Below, one piece after another: positions 62,173 to 64,000 of a stretch of DNA of 64,000 nt. Position numbers and translations under genes: made by a program. Each line of letters opens with the position of its first letter. Positions within the stretch are counted from its first letter, which is position 1. The stretch is from Chitinophaga sp. CB10. GTDB lineage: Bacteria; Bacteroidota; Bacteroidia; Chitinophagales; Chitinophagaceae. Under the pieces are notes generated by a model that had not been told where the DNA came from, ran no database searches, and worked only from the letters and a program-made list of their open reading frames with translations. The stretch lies in the NCBI GenBank assembly GCA_001870995.2, contig MLAV02000018.1:80597-144596 (forward strand), written 5' to 3'.

Positions 62173-62196
62173 TCCATTTTCGTCTGTATTGCTTAC

Positions 62197-62931
62197 CTAG
62201 CGCTCAATTAGCTGAAAAATGAAATTGGTTTTAATGGATCGAAATGCCTCTTTTCTTCGATCAAACAAAATCCCCTCTGGAAATATCAGTTTTTGCAGTA
62301 AATCTTTCACCCCTATTTCGCTGGAGTCCCATACCTGATTGATTTTGCAGGAAAACAGTACCGTTTCATTTATACTTTCATTTAGGGTCGAAATGCTTAC
62401 CACACAATCCTGCAATAGTTTGTTGACTTTATACCTTTTATCCAGGTACTTGTTGTGGAACTTTTCAAAGGTTTCCTTGTTTATTTCTCCTAACGCATAG
62501 TACCTTACCTCAATATTCTCACTCTTTTTGTTTATTTCTGTAAGCTGCCCCTTTAATAATGGTTCTTGCTCTATACTACCCTTACTTGCTTCATGGTAAT
62601 AATTTGCCAGTTCGTAGTAAATACATGGTAACAGCTTTTCCTTTATATAGTATTGGGGCATCAGGTTTTATAAACCAAATGCAACTTATCTGCATTTTGG
62701 TTACACTTGCATCCATCTGTGCGGCATTTATAATAAGTAATTGACAGGAATAGTCCTTTTAGTTTTCTTTTTAAGGGCATAGCCGGAAAATGGCTGACCA
62801 CATACATCACACTTGGTATAGACCTTTAAAGGGAGGTATTTGTTTTCTCTTTCATGGGTTACACTATAACCTGTAGTGCTTTGATGTATCACATTCACCT
62901 CGAAGAACAGTTCAAAAGGTTTGCATGGCAT
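62197..62931 (-). pseudogene. Frameshifted, N-terminally truncated large serine recombinase
   Basis: Three frames on the minus strand each hold a piece of one protein. Frame 1 (from 62931 to about 62745): ELFFEVNVIHQ... and KCDVCGQPFSGYALKKK, the first half of the recombinase zinc ribbon. Frame 2 (to the stop at 62661): TYYKCRTDGCKCNQNADKLH, the second half with its Cys pair. Frame 3 (62661-62197): the coiled-coil end with QLTEINKKSENIEVRYYALG, KLLQDCVVSIS and FPEGILFDRRKEAF. At least two frameshifts and the missing resolvase catalytic domain mean it cannot work. Upstream of 62931 the frame no longer looks like a recombinase. Confidence 0.8.
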
Positions 62932-62987
62932 AGATGCTACCGAGAGTATCAGCGAAGCCCTTCCGCCGGAAAATAGTGGTAAACACT

Positions 62988-63539
62988 ATGGATTTTGCCA
63001 AAATGAAGTTCAATAAATTGGGCTTTACTGGCAAGTGGTTGGAACTGATAGGCGACCCATCCAGCAATTTAGCAGCTATGGTATTCGGTAAACCCAAAAT
63101 GGGTAAATCCTACCTGTGTATAGATTTTGCCGGTTACCTGGCTAGAAACTTTGGAAAAGTATTATATGTACCCAAAGAGGAAGGACTGGACTTTACCCTA
63201 CAGGAAAAGCTGAACGACCAAAATGTGAAGCACCCTAACCTGAACGTTACCGGCAGTTTACCTGATAGCCAGGATAGTTATGATTTTATCTTCCTGGACA
63301 GTGTAAACCGGTTGGGCCTTACGCTGGATGATCTACGCCTGCTGAAAGAGCGGCACCCAGCAAAGTCCTTTATTTATATTTTCCAGTCTACCAAACAGGG
63401 GAACTTTCGAGGTGAGAACAGCTTCCAGCATGATGTGGATGTTGTAATTGAGGTACCGGAGAAAGGAAAAGCGGTACAGATGGGTATGATTAACCAGGGA
63501 GGGGAAATGGAAATCTTTCAAATTTCGCAAGGTACCTAA
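62988..63539 (+). CDS. RecA/DnaB-like P-loop ATPase of mobile-element type
   Basis: The start at 62988 (MDFAKMKFNKLGF) was chosen; an upstream in-frame ATG at 62934 would add basic, unconserved residues. The 183-residue protein has Walker A G34-K-P-K-M-G-K40-S41 and Walker B ending in D104 (YDFIFLDS), then FIYIFQSTKQGNFRGENSFQHDVDVVIEV, the layout of RecA/RadA-like domains. Similar domains occur in Bacteroidota mobile elements, sometimes as the end of a longer protein, so this could be a fragment. It starts next to the broken recombinase, on the other strand. Confidence 0.7.
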   Translation: MDFAKMKFNKLGFTGKWLELIGDPSSNLAAMVFGKPKMGKSYLCIDFAGYLARNFGKVLYVPKEEGLDFTLQEKLNDQNVKHPNLNVTGSLPDSQDSYDFIFLDSVNRLGLTLDDLRLLKERHPAKSFIYIFQSTKQGNFRGENSFQHDVDVVIEVPEKGKAVQMGMINQGGEMEIFQISQGT

Positions 63540-63611
63540 TAAAATAATAACGATATATGTAAGTCTGAGTGTTTAAGAATAATTTTCTTATCTTTTGTGA
63601 AAAGAAGAGGA

Positions 63612-63932
63612 ATGGGTTTGTATGTTCAATCATTAGAAAATTTACCGGCAGATACCAGTAAGAATTATTATATATATCTTCTTGATTATGGTTGGTCAGA
63701 ACCATTAGGTGAAGCACTATCAAAGAATTTTGAAAGGATGGCCGAGATTGCTGAGGGCAATAATGCTGTAGTAATACGAAGTAAAAATAGAGTACATTTT
63801 GAAGATGAGGTATTATCCTGGCATAATATTAATGGCGAGGATGCGGGTAAAATATTACCTGCAATATTAATCACTAATAGAAATCCCCATAAATTTAAGG
63901 AGCGTTATTCCATTACTGTAAGCTTCCCCTAA
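63612..63932 (+). CDS. Unrecognised small protein
   Basis: I do not recognise this 106-residue product. The ATG at 63612 (MGLYVQSLENL) is preferred; a GTG at 63597 would add five residues. A TATCTTTTG sequence about 20 bp upstream resembles a -7 element. The sequence mixes acidic and aromatic residues (NYYIYLLDYGWSEPLGEAL), has NNAVVIRSKNRVHFEDEVL, and ends KFKERYSITVSFP. No signal peptide or membrane helix is seen. It lies in A/T-rich accessory DNA 72 bp after the ATPase and may be the first gene of a set that continues past the window. Confidence 0.5.
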   Translation: MGLYVQSLENLPADTSKNYYIYLLDYGWSEPLGEALSKNFERMAEIAEGNNAVVIRSKNRVHFEDEVLSWHNINGEDAGKILPAILITNRNPHKFKERYSITVSFP

Positions 63933-64000
63933 AACTAAGCCAGTCAGGATTAGAGCTTCTCATGCAATAGACCTTGATAAAAACGCTCGGCGTATTTGCA

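Noticed and set aside
62912..63097. 61-codon minus-strand frame
   Set aside because: Antisense to the ATPase start and without similarity to the missing recombinase N-terminus.

Overview
This window is chromosome of a Bacteroidota bacterium, almost certainly family Chitinophagaceae and probably Chitinophaga. The evidence is a SusC/SusD pair, a type IX secretion C-terminal sorting domain, a PorW/SprE-like TPR protein, a bactofilin, a six-domain ribosomal protein S1, and promoters of the Bacteroidota type (TTTG, about 19-21 bp, TAnnTTTG). Family and genus come from recalled sequence resemblance; no search was run.

Layout. 1-3000: the start of an exported protein, then a leftward four-gene metal operon (HYC/CC cysteine-rich protein, periplasmic HMA protein, outer-membrane barrel, HMA-AraC fusion regulator). 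3000-8900: porin and purine nucleoside phosphorylase, succinyl-CoA ligase beta (sucC), a thioredoxin-fold protein. 8900-16900: PBP1A, PorW/SprE-like protein, then a rightward group with a lone peptidase-type membrane anchor, bactofilin, AtpZ, an AtpI-like protein and an SprT-like metalloprotease. 16900-25400: M28 peptidase, yidC, pyrG, thioesterase, HD hydrolase, GT-C type membrane protein, DUF488. 25400-29200: siroheme/sulfite reductase operon behind an attenuator-like leader with a 19-codon reading frame. 29400-31700: a 24-bp minisatellite, a HAD phosphatase with decayed copies of its 3' end, and a cyclase-family hydrolase. 31700-39150: rpsA, rhomboid protease, ispH, LytTR/LytS two-component pair. 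39300-48400: a small glycan locus (SusC, SusD, sodium symporter, GH130 mannosylglucose-phosphorylase type, divergent AraC regulator). 49000-55000: cytidylate kinase and a surface-protein operon of two related fibre-like proteins and a T9SS cargo. 55700-61900: clpC, STAS protein, RNase Z, dapA, accA. 62059: tRNA-Asp. From 62200 to the end the DNA is more A/T-rich and carries mobile-element debris: a frameshifted, N-terminally truncated serine recombinase, a RecA-like ATPase and an unrecognised small protein.

How the genes work together. The metal operon has HMA-type Cys pairs in both a periplasmic protein and its likely own regulator, which suggests sensing of copper or a similar ion. SUMT and the SirC-type dehydrogenase make siroheme for the sulfite/nitrite reductase encoded just upstream, and all three may be controlled at the leader terminator. 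The glycan locus would import a mannose-glucose saccharide through SusC/D and a Na+ symporter and split it in the cytoplasm by phosphorolysis. The points most worth a second look are the sulfite-reductase leader, the HMA-AraC operon, the fibre-like surface operon with the palindrome and possible small RNA upstream, and the tRNA-Asp-linked accessory DNA cut off by the window edge.
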